Shown piece by piece: positions 53,801 through 63,882 of a DNA stretch of 64,000 nucleotides. The notes under the pieces were generated by a model. That model did not search any database and was not told where the DNA came from. It worked only from the letters and a program-made list of their open reading frames with translations. Every line of letters starts with the position of its first letter. The first letter of the stretch is position 1. The position numbers and the translations under genes were made by a program. The stretch is from Microbacterium gorillae. GTDB lineage: Bacteria; Actinomycetota; Actinomycetes; Actinomycetales; Microbacteriaceae. Where the stretch lies: positions 248,001 through 312,000 of the forward strand of contig NZ_LN648875.1 in the NCBI RefSeq assembly GCF_000826185.2, read 5' to 3'.

Positions 53801-54433
53801 ATGCGCCTGCACGTTGCCGATCACCCGCTCATCACTCACAAGCTCACGGTGCTCCGCGACAAGCGCACCCCATCGCCGGTCTTCCGCCAGCTCACGAACG
53901 AGCTGATGACGCTGCTGGCGTATGAGGCCACCCGCAACGTCCGAGTCGAGAAGGTCCAGATCGAGACCCCCGTGACGACCACGATCGGGGTGCACATCGC
54001 CGAACCGCGGCCACTCATCGTGCCGATCCTGCGCGCGGGGCTGGGCATGCTGGAGGGGATGACCACGATGATCCCGACCGCGGAGGTGGGTTTTTTGGGC
54101 ATGGCTCGCAACGAGGAGACCCTCGAGCCGCAGACCTACGCCGAGCGCCTGCCGGATGATCTCAGCAACCGGCAGTGCTTCGTCCTGGACCCGATGCTGG
54201 CCACCGGCGGTTCGCTCGGAGCGGCGATCGAGTTCCTCTTCGAACGCGGCGCGCAGGACGTCACCGCGGTGTGCATCCTCGGCGCCCCGGAGGGCGTCGC
54301 GGCGATCCAGAAGCAGGTCGAGGGTCGCGATGTCACCCTCGTGCTGGGCGCGCTGGATGAGCGCCTGAACGAGAAGAGCTACATCGTCCCCGGACTCGGC
54401 GACGCCGGCGACCGCCTCTACGGCACCGTCTGA
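53801..54433 (+). CDS. upp: Uracil phosphoribosyltransferase
   Basis: Salvages uracil with PRPP to UMP. The 210 residues match bacterial Upp: [17 protein letters not shown] at the N-terminus, [13 protein letters not shown], the PRPP loop [19 protein letters not shown] and the C-terminal [13 protein letters not shown] that binds uracil. Predicted leaderless start. Convergent with the MFS gene. Confidence 0.95.
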   Translation: MRLHVADHPLITHKLTVLRDKRTPSPVFRQLTNELMTLLAYEATRNVRVEKVQIETPVTTTIGVHIAEPRPLIVPILRAGLGMLEGMTTMIPTAEVGFLGMARNEETLEPQTYAERLPDDLSNRQCFVLDPMLATGGSLGAAIEFLFERGAQDVTAVCILGAPEGVAAIQKQVEGRDVTLVLGALDERLNEKSYIVPGLGDAGDRLYGTV

Positions 54434-54455
54434 CCCCCGCGCGAGAGCACTGCGC

Positions 54456-55892
54456 TCAGATCACCGGGCGGGGACGGGCGCGCACCATATCCAGGATCGC
54501 GACCACGAGGGACAGCACCAGCAGTCCGGCCACGGCGAACATCCCGAGTCGGAATCCGTCGAAGGCGATCTGCTCGCCCGGGACGGTACCGGCCTCACGC
54601 ACCGCGGTGGAGTAGAAGATCGACAGCGCCACAGCCGACCCGATCGCGCTGCCGATGCGCTGACCGAGCTGACCGACGGAGCCCGCGAGGCCGCCCTCGG
54701 TGACGGGGATGTCCGAGAGCATCAGCGTCTGGTTCGAGGACAGCACGAACCCACCACCGGCGCCACCGATGATCATCACCGCAGACATCGCCCAGGGCAT
54801 CGCCTCGTGCGGCACCCAGACCGATGCGCCGATCATCAGCAGCACCGACACGAGCACGAGCGTGACACCGAGAACGATCAGGCGCCGACCCGCTCGTGCG
54901 ACCAGCAGGCCACCCCACCAGGAGGTCCACGCGCTGACCAGCGCGAACGTGATCGTGGTCATGCCCGCCACCATCGCGGACAGCCCGAGGCCATCCTGGA
55001 TCAGCAGCGTACCGAGCAGGAACATCGGGGGCGTCGCGGCGAAGTACAGCGTGGAGATCAGGACCCCGTTGCGGAAGGACAGCGTGCGCAGCAGACCGAG
55101 CGCGATCAGGGGGTGTCGTCCGGAGTGCGCGTACCGGGTCTCCCACCACACGAACACGAGGACACCGATCGCGAAGATCGCCAGCGTCCACCACCGGTTC
55201 GGATCGTCCGAGGGCGATCCGGTGGTGAACAGGAACGGCCACATCAGGGCGACCACCATGATCGCGAAGATCACGATCCCCACCGGATCCATGCTCAGTG
55301 GTCTGCGTGGCGCGTCCCGTTTCATGTTCGGCATGACGATGAGCGTCGCGATGATCGCTGCCACCCCGAGTGGCAGATTCACCAGGAACATCAGTCGCCA
55401 GCCCCACTCGTCGCCGCCGAGGCCGATGAGGGCCCCGCCCGCGGTCGGACCGAATGCCGTCGCGATGCCGATCGTGGCACCGAAGAGCCCGAACGCGCGG
55501 CCGCGCTCGGCACCCTGGAACAGCTCCTGGATGAGACCCGTGACCTGCGGCATCTGGATGCCGGCGCCGATGCCCTGGACGAGTCGCGCTGCGATCAGCA
55601 CTCCGGGATCGCTCGCGAATCCGGCGATGAGGCTGGTCAGAGTGAAGATCGACAGGCCCACGATGAACAGCACCTTGCGCGAGCGCTGGTCGCCGAGGCG
55701 TCCGGCCGGCACCAGGGCGAGTCCGAAGGTCAGGATGTAACCGGAGATGACCAGTTGCAGCTGCGTGGAGTTCGCTCCCAGCGCGTGCTCGATCGACGGG
55801 AGCGCGACATTGACCTTCGTCATGTCCAGGATCGTGAGCGCGGCGATCGCGACACTGATCCAGTACGCCGGCCAACGATGCGCGCTCGTCAT
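54456..55892 (-). CDS. MFS drug exporter (EmrB/QacA, DHA2-type)
   Basis: A 478-residue carrier with about 14 helices. DHA2 features: IDxT-like LTILDMTKVNVALPSIE in helix 1, LVPAGRLGDQRSRKVL (motif A), QGIGAGIQMPQVTGLI and the helix 5 segment GIATAFGPTAGGALIGLG. ATG at 55892 after ACGGAG; a longer frame upstream would run into the helicase gene and looks non-coding. Likely multidrug efflux; substrate unknown. No adjacent regulator. Confidence 0.88.
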   Translation of the reverse strand: MTSAHRWPAYWISVAIAALTILDMTKVNVALPSIEHALGANSTQLQLVISGYILTFGLALVPAGRLGDQRSRKVLFIVGLSIFTLTSLIAGFASDPGVLIAARLVQGIGAGIQMPQVTGLIQELFQGAERGRAFGLFGATIGIATAFGPTAGGALIGLGGDEWGWRLMFLVNLPLGVAAIIATLIVMPNMKRDAPRRPLSMDPVGIVIFAIMVVALMWPFLFTTGSPSDDPNRWWTLAIFAIGVLVFVWWETRYAHSGRHPLIALGLLRTLSFRNGVLISTLYFAATPPMFLLGTLLIQDGLGLSAMVAGMTTITFALVSAWTSWWGGLLVARAGRRLIVLGVTLVLVSVLLMIGASVWVPHEAMPWAMSAVMIIGGAGGGFVLSSNQTLMLSDIPVTEGGLAGSVGQLGQRIGSAIGSAVALSIFYSTAVREAGTVPGEQIAFDGFRLGMFAVAGLLVLSLVVAILDMVRARPRPVI

Positions 55893-56034
55893 GGATCTCC
55901 GTTCCGGCAGGGCATGACCGTGCTCGTTGAGTTGTGGTGGGAATCGAGGACCCGCGCGGCGATGGCGCGGGTCACCTCCACCGTAACGCGACGCGCGGCC
56001 GGAACATTCCGACGTCGTCATGCGACGAGATCGC

Positions 56035-59000
56035 TCAGGCGGGAACGGCGCCCACCAGACGCGCGAAGGCACTCAAGCGGGCGACCCCCGGCGGCGTGTA
56101 CGGCAGATCGTCCAGCAGACCCGGGCTGTGGATCACGTAGGCGGCCACCTGGGCCCGCGAGATCGCCACGTTCAGCCGGTTCGGCAGCAACAGGAACTCC
56201 AACCCGCGGGGGGCGTCGCGCCCCGATGATGCGGCGAGGGACATGATCGCCACCGCCGCCTCCTGGCCCTGGAACTTGTCCACCGTGCCGACGCGGACAC
56301 CCTCCAGACCGGCCGCGGTCAGAGCGTCGGAGACGACCTGCTGCTGGGCGTTGTACGGCGTCACCACGATCACGTCCGCGACCGTGAGGGCGCGCGGCGG
56401 AGCTGACTCGTTCGGAACCCAGTCCCGACCGAGCAGGTCCGTGACCAGTCGAACGACCGCAACGGCCTCCGCCTCGCTGTGCGACGAGTCGCCGCGATGG
56501 TCGATCGCGATGGCGTGCACGCCGGGCTCGACACCCTCGATCCAGCGGTGCAGGGCCGGCTCGGCGGACGCGAGCCTGCCCTCGTAGGACAGCTCGCTGA
56601 CCACCGCCGCCACCTCCGGCCGCATACGCCAGGAGCGCTCCAGGAAATAGCCGTTCTCGGCCGGGATCACATCGTGCTCACCCATCACCCAGCCGAGCGC
56701 GGACGTGTCCACCGGCTCGGGATGCGTGCCCTGGCTCACCTGCGGCAGCTGCTGCGGGTCGCCGAGCAGCAGCAGGTCACGCGCGGCGACGGCCGTCGCG
56801 ATCGTGTTCGCCAGCGAGTACTGACCGGCCTCGTCGATGACGAGCAGATCCAGGGACGCCGGCGGGACGCGACGCGGGTTGCAGAAGTCCCAGGCCGTCC
56901 CGCCGAGCACGAAGCCCGATCCGGCGCCCTCGTGCTCCGCGCGGAAATCGGCGATCCGGTCGCGCGGCACCGGAGTGAAACGGTCATCCTCGGCGTCTCG
57001 ATCGGCCGTGGCCTTGCCGACGCGGTCGATCTCCAGTCCCGCCTCCACCACACGTGTGAGCAGGTTCTCCACGACGGCGTGCGACTGCGCGACGACGCCG
57101 ACGCGATAGCCGTGGTCACGGACCAACCGGGCGATGACGTGCGAACCGACGAACGTCTTGCCGGTTCCGGGCGGCCCCTGCACGGCCAGGTAGCTGCCGT
57201 CGAGGTCGCGCAGCGCGGCCACGATCGCGCCGACGTCGTCGCCGTCCACGACCGGAGGCAACGCGCCGGAACGCGTCCGGGGCGCACGACGCAGGAGGAT
57301 GTCCGCGGCCGGTCCGGGCGGCAGAGCCGGCGCCGTGCGCAGCACGTCGTCCGCCCACAGGTCGATGCGTTCCTGGATGGCGCGCGTGGACGGCGGCGGA
57401 CCGGGGACGACGGCGATCGGCGCCCGCTCCCACGGCACACCCTCCACGCCGCTCTCCATGACGAGCAGTCCGTCGTCCCGGACCTCGACGATGCGCGCCC
57501 GGTTGGGCACGTTGATCCACCGTGAGGACTTCAGCGCCGGGAAGGGCACGGGTCGCTCGTAGATGGTGAAGACCTCCGAGCCGGGACGCAGCGAACTGCC
57601 CGGAGCGAGCTCACCGCGCAGCATGAGCTCGCGATAGGGCGAGTGCGCGCGCTCGGGCACATGCCACGGTTCCGAGACGAACGAACGGGCGACGTCCACG
57701 GACAGCACGTCCCGGGCCTGTGACCAGGTGGACAGCGGCTCACGCAGGCGCAGATAGTGACCGGCCCAGAACGCTCGGTTCTCGCGTGGGTGATAGTCGA
57801 TCGCGGCCGCCGCGAGTCGCAGGGCGGTCTCCTCGGGTGAGCGCTCGTCGGCGGCATCGCGCGGAAGGGCGGCCGCGTGACCGAGCAGCGCCGTGGCGCG
57901 CTCGGACGGTTCGTAGTTGTTCGTCTCCGCCTCGATCTGCGGCGCGGCTTCGATTCCGGCCTCGGCGGCCCGGGCGCGCAACCAGTCCCGCAGGCGCCGC
58001 GTGGACACGCAGTCGTAGCGGTTGTAATCGGCGAGGTCGTCCAGGATCGGCTGGGCCTGGTCGGCGTGCCCCAGCGAGAGCAGATCGCGGGCGGCGACGT
58101 ACCGTTCGATGGACTCGTCGCCGCGCTGCACCTCGGCGGTGCGCACCTCGTCGCCCATGTACAGCGGTTCGAGCTTCTTGATCGAGTACGAGCGCGAGCC
58201 CACTCGGACGGCACGCTTGACGACCGGGTAGAGGTCCACGAACACGCCCTCGGCCAGCAGCCGATCGACGTCCGACTCCCCCACCCCGTGCCGCGCCGCC
58301 ATCGCGGCCAGGTGGGTCGGCTCGTACGGCGCGTAGTGGTAGATGTGCATGTCCGGATGCTGGGATCGCAGCAGCTTCACCGTGGCCAGGAAGGTCTCGA
58401 GAGCCTGCTTCTCCGCCGCGAACGAGTGCGCCCACAGAGCCGTGTACGTCTCGGTCTCATCGACCCAGCCGAAGAGGTAGTCCAAACCCCAGTGCGCCCC
58501 GTCGGCCTCCGTGTAGAGCGGATCGCCCTCGAAGTCGAAGAACATGTCGCCGGCGTCCGGCGGCGGCAGGATCGCCAGCGCGGACGGCAGCACCACCTCG
58601 TACGACGGAACCGGATGCGCCTCGGCGTCGGCGTCCTCGGTCGGGCTCGGCACGCCCGCCGGGCTGATCAGCTGCAGCCGAGCCTGCACCCGCAGCGATG
58701 CGAACACGTCGGCGGCGATGTCGTCGGGACCGGTCGTCGATGCCGCGAGCGCGTCCACGGTGTCGATGCCGACCGCGCGCAGGCGCCGACGCTGCTGCGG
58801 TCGCATCCCGGCGACCAGCAGCAGGTCGCGGTGACGGACCACCTCGATCTCACAGGTCGCGCAGCGGCCGCACGCGATGACATCCAGCGCTCCGCGTTCG
58901 TCCGCCCACGCCAGCGGCGGCTCGTCGATGCCGGCCGCCACATCGCGATCGGCGATGAGCGCCCGGATCCGCTCGCGCCGCAGGCGGAACACGGGCATCA

Positions 59001-59553
59001 CGTCCGCCACGGCGTGCCGGGAGACCTCCCCGGTACCGAGGATGAGCTCGACGAACGGTGCGACCGGGAACCCTTCGGCCTGCAGCCGGTCGACGTATGC
59101 CGCCAACTGCATGAGGGCCGTGACCCGCGCGGATCGGGCGAGCTTGGTGTCCTGCACCAGCCAGCCCTCGGGAGTCCGGACGATGAAGTCGGCGAACCCG
59201 AGGAACTCGTCCGAGCGGAACGCGCCCTGGTAGACGACCTGGGCGTCCGGCGAGCGCAGCGCCTCCCGGGTGAGTTCGAAGGCCCGCTCACGGTCCTCCG
59301 GAGAGCCATGGCTGACGTCCGGAATCTCGATGACCCCGCCCGGGTACCGCCGGTGGTAGTCCGCGAGCACGCGGTGCTCATGCTCGAGGCCGAGCACGAT
59401 GGCCCGCCGCAGCATGGCGTCTTCGGGTTCGTCGACCTTCTCGGTCCGCCCGAGACGCGCGTCGATGTCACGCATCCACGCGAACTCGCATTCGGCGGCC
59501 TTCTTCAGGTCGGTGGCACTCCAGATGACCCGGCCGTCATCGCTGATCCGCAT
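56035..59553 (-). CDS. TM0106-type RecB-family nuclease fused to SF1 helicase
   Basis: A 1,172-residue protein. Residues about 1-260 form a RecB-like nuclease region (WSATDLKKAAECEFAWMRD, QDTKLARSARVTALMQLAAY) with a Cys cluster (CGRCATCE) that may hold Fe-S. The middle resembles an RNase H-like TM0106 domain (FFDFEGDPLY). From about residue 760 it is an AAA_11/AAA_12 helicase: Walker A QGPPGTGKTF near 790, Walker B VIDEAGQYSL, and C-terminal VGTVDKFQGQEAAVAIMSL and RLNVAISRAQ. ATG after AGGAGG. Role in DNA or RNA processing inferred. No partner gene. Confidence 0.88.
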   Translation of the reverse strand: MRISDDGRVIWSATDLKKAAECEFAWMRDIDARLGRTEKVDEPEDAMLRRAIVLGLEHEHRVLADYHRRYPGGVIEIPDVSHGSPEDRERAFELTREALRSPDAQVVYQGAFRSDEFLGFADFIVRTPEGWLVQDTKLARSARVTALMQLAAYVDRLQAEGFPVAPFVELILGTGEVSRHAVADVMPVFRLRRERIRALIADRDVAAGIDEPPLAWADERGALDVIACGRCATCEIEVVRHRDLLLVAGMRPQQRRRLRAVGIDTVDALAASTTGPDDIAADVFASLRVQARLQLISPAGVPSPTEDADAEAHPVPSYEVVLPSALAILPPPDAGDMFFDFEGDPLYTEADGAHWGLDYLFGWVDETETYTALWAHSFAAEKQALETFLATVKLLRSQHPDMHIYHYAPYEPTHLAAMAARHGVGESDVDRLLAEGVFVDLYPVVKRAVRVGSRSYSIKKLEPLYMGDEVRTAEVQRGDESIERYVAARDLLSLGHADQAQPILDDLADYNRYDCVSTRRLRDWLRARAAEAGIEAAPQIEAETNNYEPSERATALLGHAAALPRDAADERSPEETALRLAAAAIDYHPRENRAFWAGHYLRLREPLSTWSQARDVLSVDVARSFVSEPWHVPERAHSPYRELMLRGELAPGSSLRPGSEVFTIYERPVPFPALKSSRWINVPNRARIVEVRDDGLLVMESGVEGVPWERAPIAVVPGPPPSTRAIQERIDLWADDVLRTAPALPPGPAADILLRRAPRTRSGALPPVVDGDDVGAIVAALRDLDGSYLAVQGPPGTGKTFVGSHVIARLVRDHGYRVGVVAQSHAVVENLLTRVVEAGLEIDRVGKATADRDAEDDRFTPVPRDRIADFRAEHEGAGSGFVLGGTAWDFCNPRRVPPASLDLLVIDEAGQYSLANTIATAVAARDLLLLGDPQQLPQVSQGTHPEPVDTSALGWVMGEHDVIPAENGYFLERSWRMRPEVAAVVSELSYEGRLASAEPALHRWIEGVEPGVHAIAIDHRGDSSHSEAEAVAVVRLVTDLLGRDWVPNESAPPRALTVADVIVVTPYNAQQQVVSDALTAAGLEGVRVGTVDKFQGQEAAVAIMSLAASSGRDAPRGLEFLLLPNRLNVAISRAQVAAYVIHSPGLLDDLPYTPPGVARLSAFARLVGAVPA

Positions 59554-59659
59554 CGTTCCTCCTGTCTACGACGCTATCGGTCGGCACCGACATCCCCGCG
59601 CACCGGAGCGGGCCGCCCGCACGCGCAGGAGATTCGGCGACGGCGACGACCGCGCGTCG

Positions 59660-62600
59660 TCAGAGGGCGGGCGAACCCGCGCGCTGAGCGATCACGCTGG
59701 AACCGTCGCGGGCGACCTCGACCTCGAGCCGGGACAGGATGCGCTCCTGCATCGCGGCGACGTGACTGATCACACCGATCGTCCGCCCGCCCTGGCGCAG
59801 CTGCTCGAGCGTGGCCATCGCGATCTCCAGTGTCTGCGCGTCCAGCGTTCCGAATCCCTCGTCGATGAACAGCGTGTCCAGTTGCACGCCTCCGGCGCGG
59901 GCCGTCACGACTTCCGCCAGGCCGAGCGCGAGGGAGAGCGAGGCCAGGAACGTCTCCCCGCCGGACAGCGACGATGCTGGTCGCGTACGGCCGGTGTGGG
60001 CATCGAACACGTCGATCCCGAGGCCGGAGGCGGCCCCGTGCGCGGCCCGCTCGTCCGTGTGCTCAAGGCGGTAGCGCCGCTCGGACATCTCCTGCAACCG
60101 AACGTTGGCGGCGGCGACGATGTCCTCCAGCTCGGCGGCCAGGACGAACGTCTCCAACGACATCTTCATGGTGTTCGGCTCGCGCCCGGACACCGTGTCG
60201 GCCAGGCGCTCGAGCACGGCGTGCTCGGCGGCGGCGTCCCCGATCCCGGACAGGGCCGTCGCGGCGGAACGGACGAGGCGCTCCAACTCGGTGGCCGTCT
60301 GCTCCGCCTCGGCGACGGCGCGCTGAGCCGCCGCCCATCGGACGCGCGCGGCCTGCACCGCTTCTTCCAATGGCACCAGATCGACCGGGTCCTCCGGCAG
60401 CAGGTCCAGCTCGTACTGCAGCAGACGGGCCCGCAACCCGTGTCGGGCCTGATCGAACGCCGCCACGGCCTCGGACAGTCGCGCGCGCTCGGCGGTCGGA
60501 AGCAACGCGGCCCGCGCCGTCGTGGCGTCGGGGAACCGGGCCTGGACGAGCTGCGCGGCGAGCGCCTCCGTGGCTTCCGCGGACGATCGCCTCCGCGTCG
60601 CCAGCTCATCCCAGGCGAGCACCACGCTCTCCGCAGCGGCACGACGCCCGTTCGCGTCCGCCCGCCGCGCCGCGACCGTGGGCCAGGCCCCGCGGGCGGT
60701 CGCGATGGTCCGCTCCGCCTGTTCTGCCCGCTCGCGCAACGCGGCCGCCTCCTCACGAGCGGCGAGGGTCGTCGACTCGGCCGCACGACGCTCCTCGTCC
60801 CCGCGGGCCTGGGCGGCGAGCAGATCGATGCGCCGCGCGATGACGGACTCGTGCGCGGCCGCGGCGGACTCCGCTGCGGTCGCGGCCGTGCGAGCCGCGG
60901 CGACGCTCTCCTCCGCGTCGGCGACCGACAGCCCGTTCGCGGCGGCGAGGGCGACGGTCAGGGCTTCCTGAGCTTCCAGCGCCGTCGCGGTGGCCGCCCG
61001 GTCCGCCGCGATGGCGGCGTCCTTGCCCCGCTCGGCGGATTCGATGTCCTCCGCGGACACGGCGTGCTCCGCCGCCCGCGCCGAGTGCGGGTGCTCGCGC
61101 GACCCGCAGACGGTGCACGGCTCACCCTCGCGCAGCCGCTCGGCGAGTTCGCCCGCGAACCCGTCCAGCCGACCGATCACCAGCTCCGTGACCGTGCGGG
61201 ATGCCGCTTCCAATGCTGCTGACGCCGCAGCCCGGGCCACCTGCGCGGACGCGGACGCGGTGCGCGCGGTCTCGGCCGCACGAGCGGCGACGAGGGTCGC
61301 CTGCGCGCGCTCGACCGCGGCGCGGCGCTCCGCGACACCCGCCGCCGGACCTGCGAGGCGCGCGAGTTCCTCATCGAGTGCGGCGAGGGCGTCCGGGATC
61401 CGTGCGAGCCGCGCGGTGATCTCCGCCACCGCCGTCTCGGTTGCCGCAACGCGCTCCGCCGCCCGGTCCCGGTCGAGGACCCACCCGGTCACGTCCTGCT
61501 CCAGCCGCGCGGCGGAATCGAGCGCGCCCACCTGCTCGGCGAGGTCGGGGACCAGGCCGCGCAACATGGACACCGGGGTATCCGCATCATCGTCCGTGGG
61601 CGCCGCCGGATCCTCGTCGGCGCGGACCTTCACCCACGCCGCGCTCGCCGTCGCCGCGCGCGGCGCGGCCTCGGCGACCCGCTCGGTGGCGGTCGTCGCC
61701 GCCTCCAGCCACGCGCGCAGCACCTCCGCCTGCTCGGCGGCGGAAAGCTTTGCACGATCGGCGTCGACGTCCGCCGCGCGCAGGTCGAGCGCCGCGAGTT
61801 CGGCGCGCGCCTGGTCACGACGGCGCTGGGCCGCGCTGCGTTCCCGCGCGGCCGCGAGCTCGTCCCCGGCGGCCCGATGGGCGTCCTCGGCCTGCGTGCT
61901 CTCCGCCTGGGCGGCCTCAACGCGGTACCGGCCGCGCGGCAGCGCACTCTCGAGCACCTCGAGTCGCGCGGCGGGTGTGACGGGCACCGCCATGGCCTCC
62001 GCATCCTCGACCTGCGTGCTCTCGGCGTGCGAAGAGCCGAGTTCGGCCCGCGTCACCAGGTCTTCGGCATCGCCGAGACGCTGATCCAGGAGCGCGGTGT
62101 CCGCCGCGAGGGCGTTCGCGGACGCCTTGCGACGTGTCTCCAGCTCCACCACGTAGTCATCGAAGCGTCGGGTCCCGAACAGCGTGCGCAGCAGGGCGAG
62201 GCGTTCGTCGTTGCGCGCCAGCAGGAACCGGGCGAAACGGTTCTGGGCGAGCAGGATCACCTGCAGGAACTGATCCTTGGTCAGTTGCAGGATCTCCGGC
62301 AGCAACTCGCCGTCGACGTCCTTCGCGCGTGCGCCGAGGCCCTCCCACGCCGAGCCGTCCCAGCGCAGCAGGGTGACCTCGTGCGCCTGCTTGGTCAGGC
62401 CGGTGCCGCTCTTCTTCGCCCGCAGGTACTCCGGCGCGCGCTCGACCCGGTACCGGCGCTCGCCCACCTCGAACTCCAGGGCGACGCGGCTCGGCTCATC
62501 AGGCTCGCTGTGATCGCTGCGCAGCCGCTTCTCGCCACCGGTGTAGCGCGGGATGGAACCGTACAGGGCGAAGCAGACCGCGTCCAGGATGCTGGATTTG

Positions 62601-62719
62601 CCGGCACCGGTGCGTCCGGCGATCAAGAACAGTCCGTCCGCGGCGAACGCATCGAAATCGATCGTCTGCGGTGCGCGGAACGGACCGAACCCCTCGATCT
62701 CGAGGCGGCGGAGCCTCAC
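59660..62719 (-). CDS. sbcC: SbcC nuclease complex ATPase
   Basis: Rad50-type SMC-like subunit of the SbcCD nuclease that opens hairpins and blocked DNA ends. The 1,019 residues show an N-terminal Walker A (AGRTGAGKSSILDAVCFAL), long Ala/Arg/Glu-rich coiled coils, the zinc hook CTVC near residue 535, and the C-terminal signature SSLSGGETFLASLSLALGLA and Walker B LDTLFIDEGFGTLD. Its start overlaps the sbcD stop by four bases. Confidence 0.94.
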   Translation of the reverse strand: MRLRRLEIEGFGPFRAPQTIDFDAFAADGLFLIAGRTGAGKSSILDAVCFALYGSIPRYTGGEKRLRSDHSEPDEPSRVALEFEVGERRYRVERAPEYLRAKKSGTGLTKQAHEVTLLRWDGSAWEGLGARAKDVDGELLPEILQLTKDQFLQVILLAQNRFARFLLARNDERLALLRTLFGTRRFDDYVVELETRRKASANALAADTALLDQRLGDAEDLVTRAELGSSHAESTQVEDAEAMAVPVTPAARLEVLESALPRGRYRVEAAQAESTQAEDAHRAAGDELAAARERSAAQRRRDQARAELAALDLRAADVDADRAKLSAAEQAEVLRAWLEAATTATERVAEAAPRAATASAAWVKVRADEDPAAPTDDDADTPVSMLRGLVPDLAEQVGALDSAARLEQDVTGWVLDRDRAAERVAATETAVAEITARLARIPDALAALDEELARLAGPAAGVAERRAAVERAQATLVAARAAETARTASASAQVARAAASAALEAASRTVTELVIGRLDGFAGELAERLREGEPCTVCGSREHPHSARAAEHAVSAEDIESAERGKDAAIAADRAATATALEAQEALTVALAAANGLSVADAEESVAAARTAATAAESAAAAHESVIARRIDLLAAQARGDEERRAAESTTLAAREEAAALRERAEQAERTIATARGAWPTVAARRADANGRRAAAESVVLAWDELATRRRSSAEATEALAAQLVQARFPDATTARAALLPTAERARLSEAVAAFDQARHGLRARLLQYELDLLPEDPVDLVPLEEAVQAARVRWAAAQRAVAEAEQTATELERLVRSAATALSGIGDAAAEHAVLERLADTVSGREPNTMKMSLETFVLAAELEDIVAAANVRLQEMSERRYRLEHTDERAAHGAASGLGIDVFDAHTGRTRPASSLSGGETFLASLSLALGLAEVVTARAGGVQLDTLFIDEGFGTLDAQTLEIAMATLEQLRQGGRTIGVISHVAAMQERILSRLEVEVARDGSSVIAQRAGSPAL

Positions 62720-63870
62720 GCCAACGCCTCGACGCGGGCGCGCTCACCGAGCACGTCGCGCAGGACGAGCCGCTCCGCCTCACTCGCTCCCTCGCCCGCA
62801 CGGACATGCTGCAGGAACGCCTCGATGCGTTCTTCGTCGGTCACGGCCGCGCGCAGCTTCTCGCCGTAGGTGCGCGCCGGAGACGGCGCCACCCCGACCG
62901 GCGTGTGCGAGACGGTGGCGCAGAACGGGAAGCGCTGCTGCAGTCGACGCATCACATCCCGCTGGGGCGTGCGGTCCGTGTACTCGACCGCGACCCAGGC
63001 GTCCGTCTCGCCTGCGTAGACGTCATCGGTGAGGATGGCATCCAGCTCGTCATGCAGGAGGACGAGTCGGCGCGGGACCGGCAGGTCCAGCCACCGCACC
63101 TCGGCCAGGCCGTCGGCGGACAGCTCGACCAGCCACGACCCGCGGGGCTTCGCGCGCTCGCCGAAGCTGTAGTGCAGGGGGGCGCCGGAGTACCGGATCG
63201 CGTCGGTGAGGCGCTGCCTGCCGTGGATGTGCCCGAGCGCGACGTAGTCGAGCCCGGCGAAGACGGACAGCGGAACGACGTCGAGCGTGCCCTGACGGAC
63301 CTCGCGCTCGACCCCCGGCGTGGCCTCCACCCCGGCCGCGAAGCAGTGCGCGATCGCGACGGAGCGCACCCCGCGGCGCTGCACCGACGCGTTCACGAGC
63401 GAGAGCGCGTGCGTCATCGTCTGCGCTTGCGAGCGCATCTCGACGCCCTCCCACACCGTGCGCACGACCGACGGCTCCAGGTACGGGATGCCGTAGAAGT
63501 CGACGTCACCGTACTCATCCGCAACCGTGATCGGCGCGTCCAGAGCGAGAGGGTCGGTGATGACGTGGATGCCGGCGCGCAGCAGACCGGACTGGAACCC
63601 CAGGCGCGCCGCGGAATCGTGGTTTCCGCTCGTGACGATGACGGTGGCGCCGGTGTCCGCGAGAGAGCGCAGCGTGTCGGTGAGCACCGCGTAGGCACCG
63701 GCCGCCGGCGTGGACGAGTCGAAGACGTCGCCCGCGACGATGACCACGTCGACCTCCTGCTCGCGCACCTGAGCGACCAGGGCGTCGAGCACCTCGCGCA
63801 GCGCATCGAGCGTGGCGTGACCGTGGAAGGTCCGCCCGATGTGCCAGTCAGAGGTGTGCAGGATTCGCAT
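62716..63870 (-). CDS. sbcD: SbcD exonuclease subunit
   Basis: Mre11-type Mn-dependent nuclease subunit; 384 residues. Metallophosphoesterase motifs in order: HTSDWHIGRTF, VVIVAGDVFDSS, VTSGNHDS, AHCFAAG and ALGHIHGRQ, all with their metal ligands. ATG 6 bases after TAGCGT. First gene of the sbcD-sbcC operon. Confidence 0.95.
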   Translation of the reverse strand: MRILHTSDWHIGRTFHGHATLDALREVLDALVAQVREQEVDVVIVAGDVFDSSTPAAGAYAVLTDTLRSLADTGATVIVTSGNHDSAARLGFQSGLLRAGIHVITDPLALDAPITVADEYGDVDFYGIPYLEPSVVRTVWEGVEMRSQAQTMTHALSLVNASVQRRGVRSVAIAHCFAAGVEATPGVEREVRQGTLDVVPLSVFAGLDYVALGHIHGRQRLTDAIRYSGAPLHYSFGERAKPRGSWLVELSADGLAEVRWLDLPVPRRLVLLHDELDAILTDDVYAGETDAWVAVEYTDRTPQRDVMRRLQQRFPFCATVSHTPVGVAPSPARTYGEKLRAAVTDEERIEAFLQHVRAGEGASEAERLVLRDVLGERARVEALA

Positions 63871-63876
63871 GGTCCC

Positions 63877-63882
63877 ACGCTA
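63877..63882 (-). promoter_or_regulatory. Leaderless -10 (TAGCGT) for sbcD-sbcC
   Basis: TAGCGT is 6 bases before the ATG at 63870; no ribosome-binding site. Confidence 0.5.
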
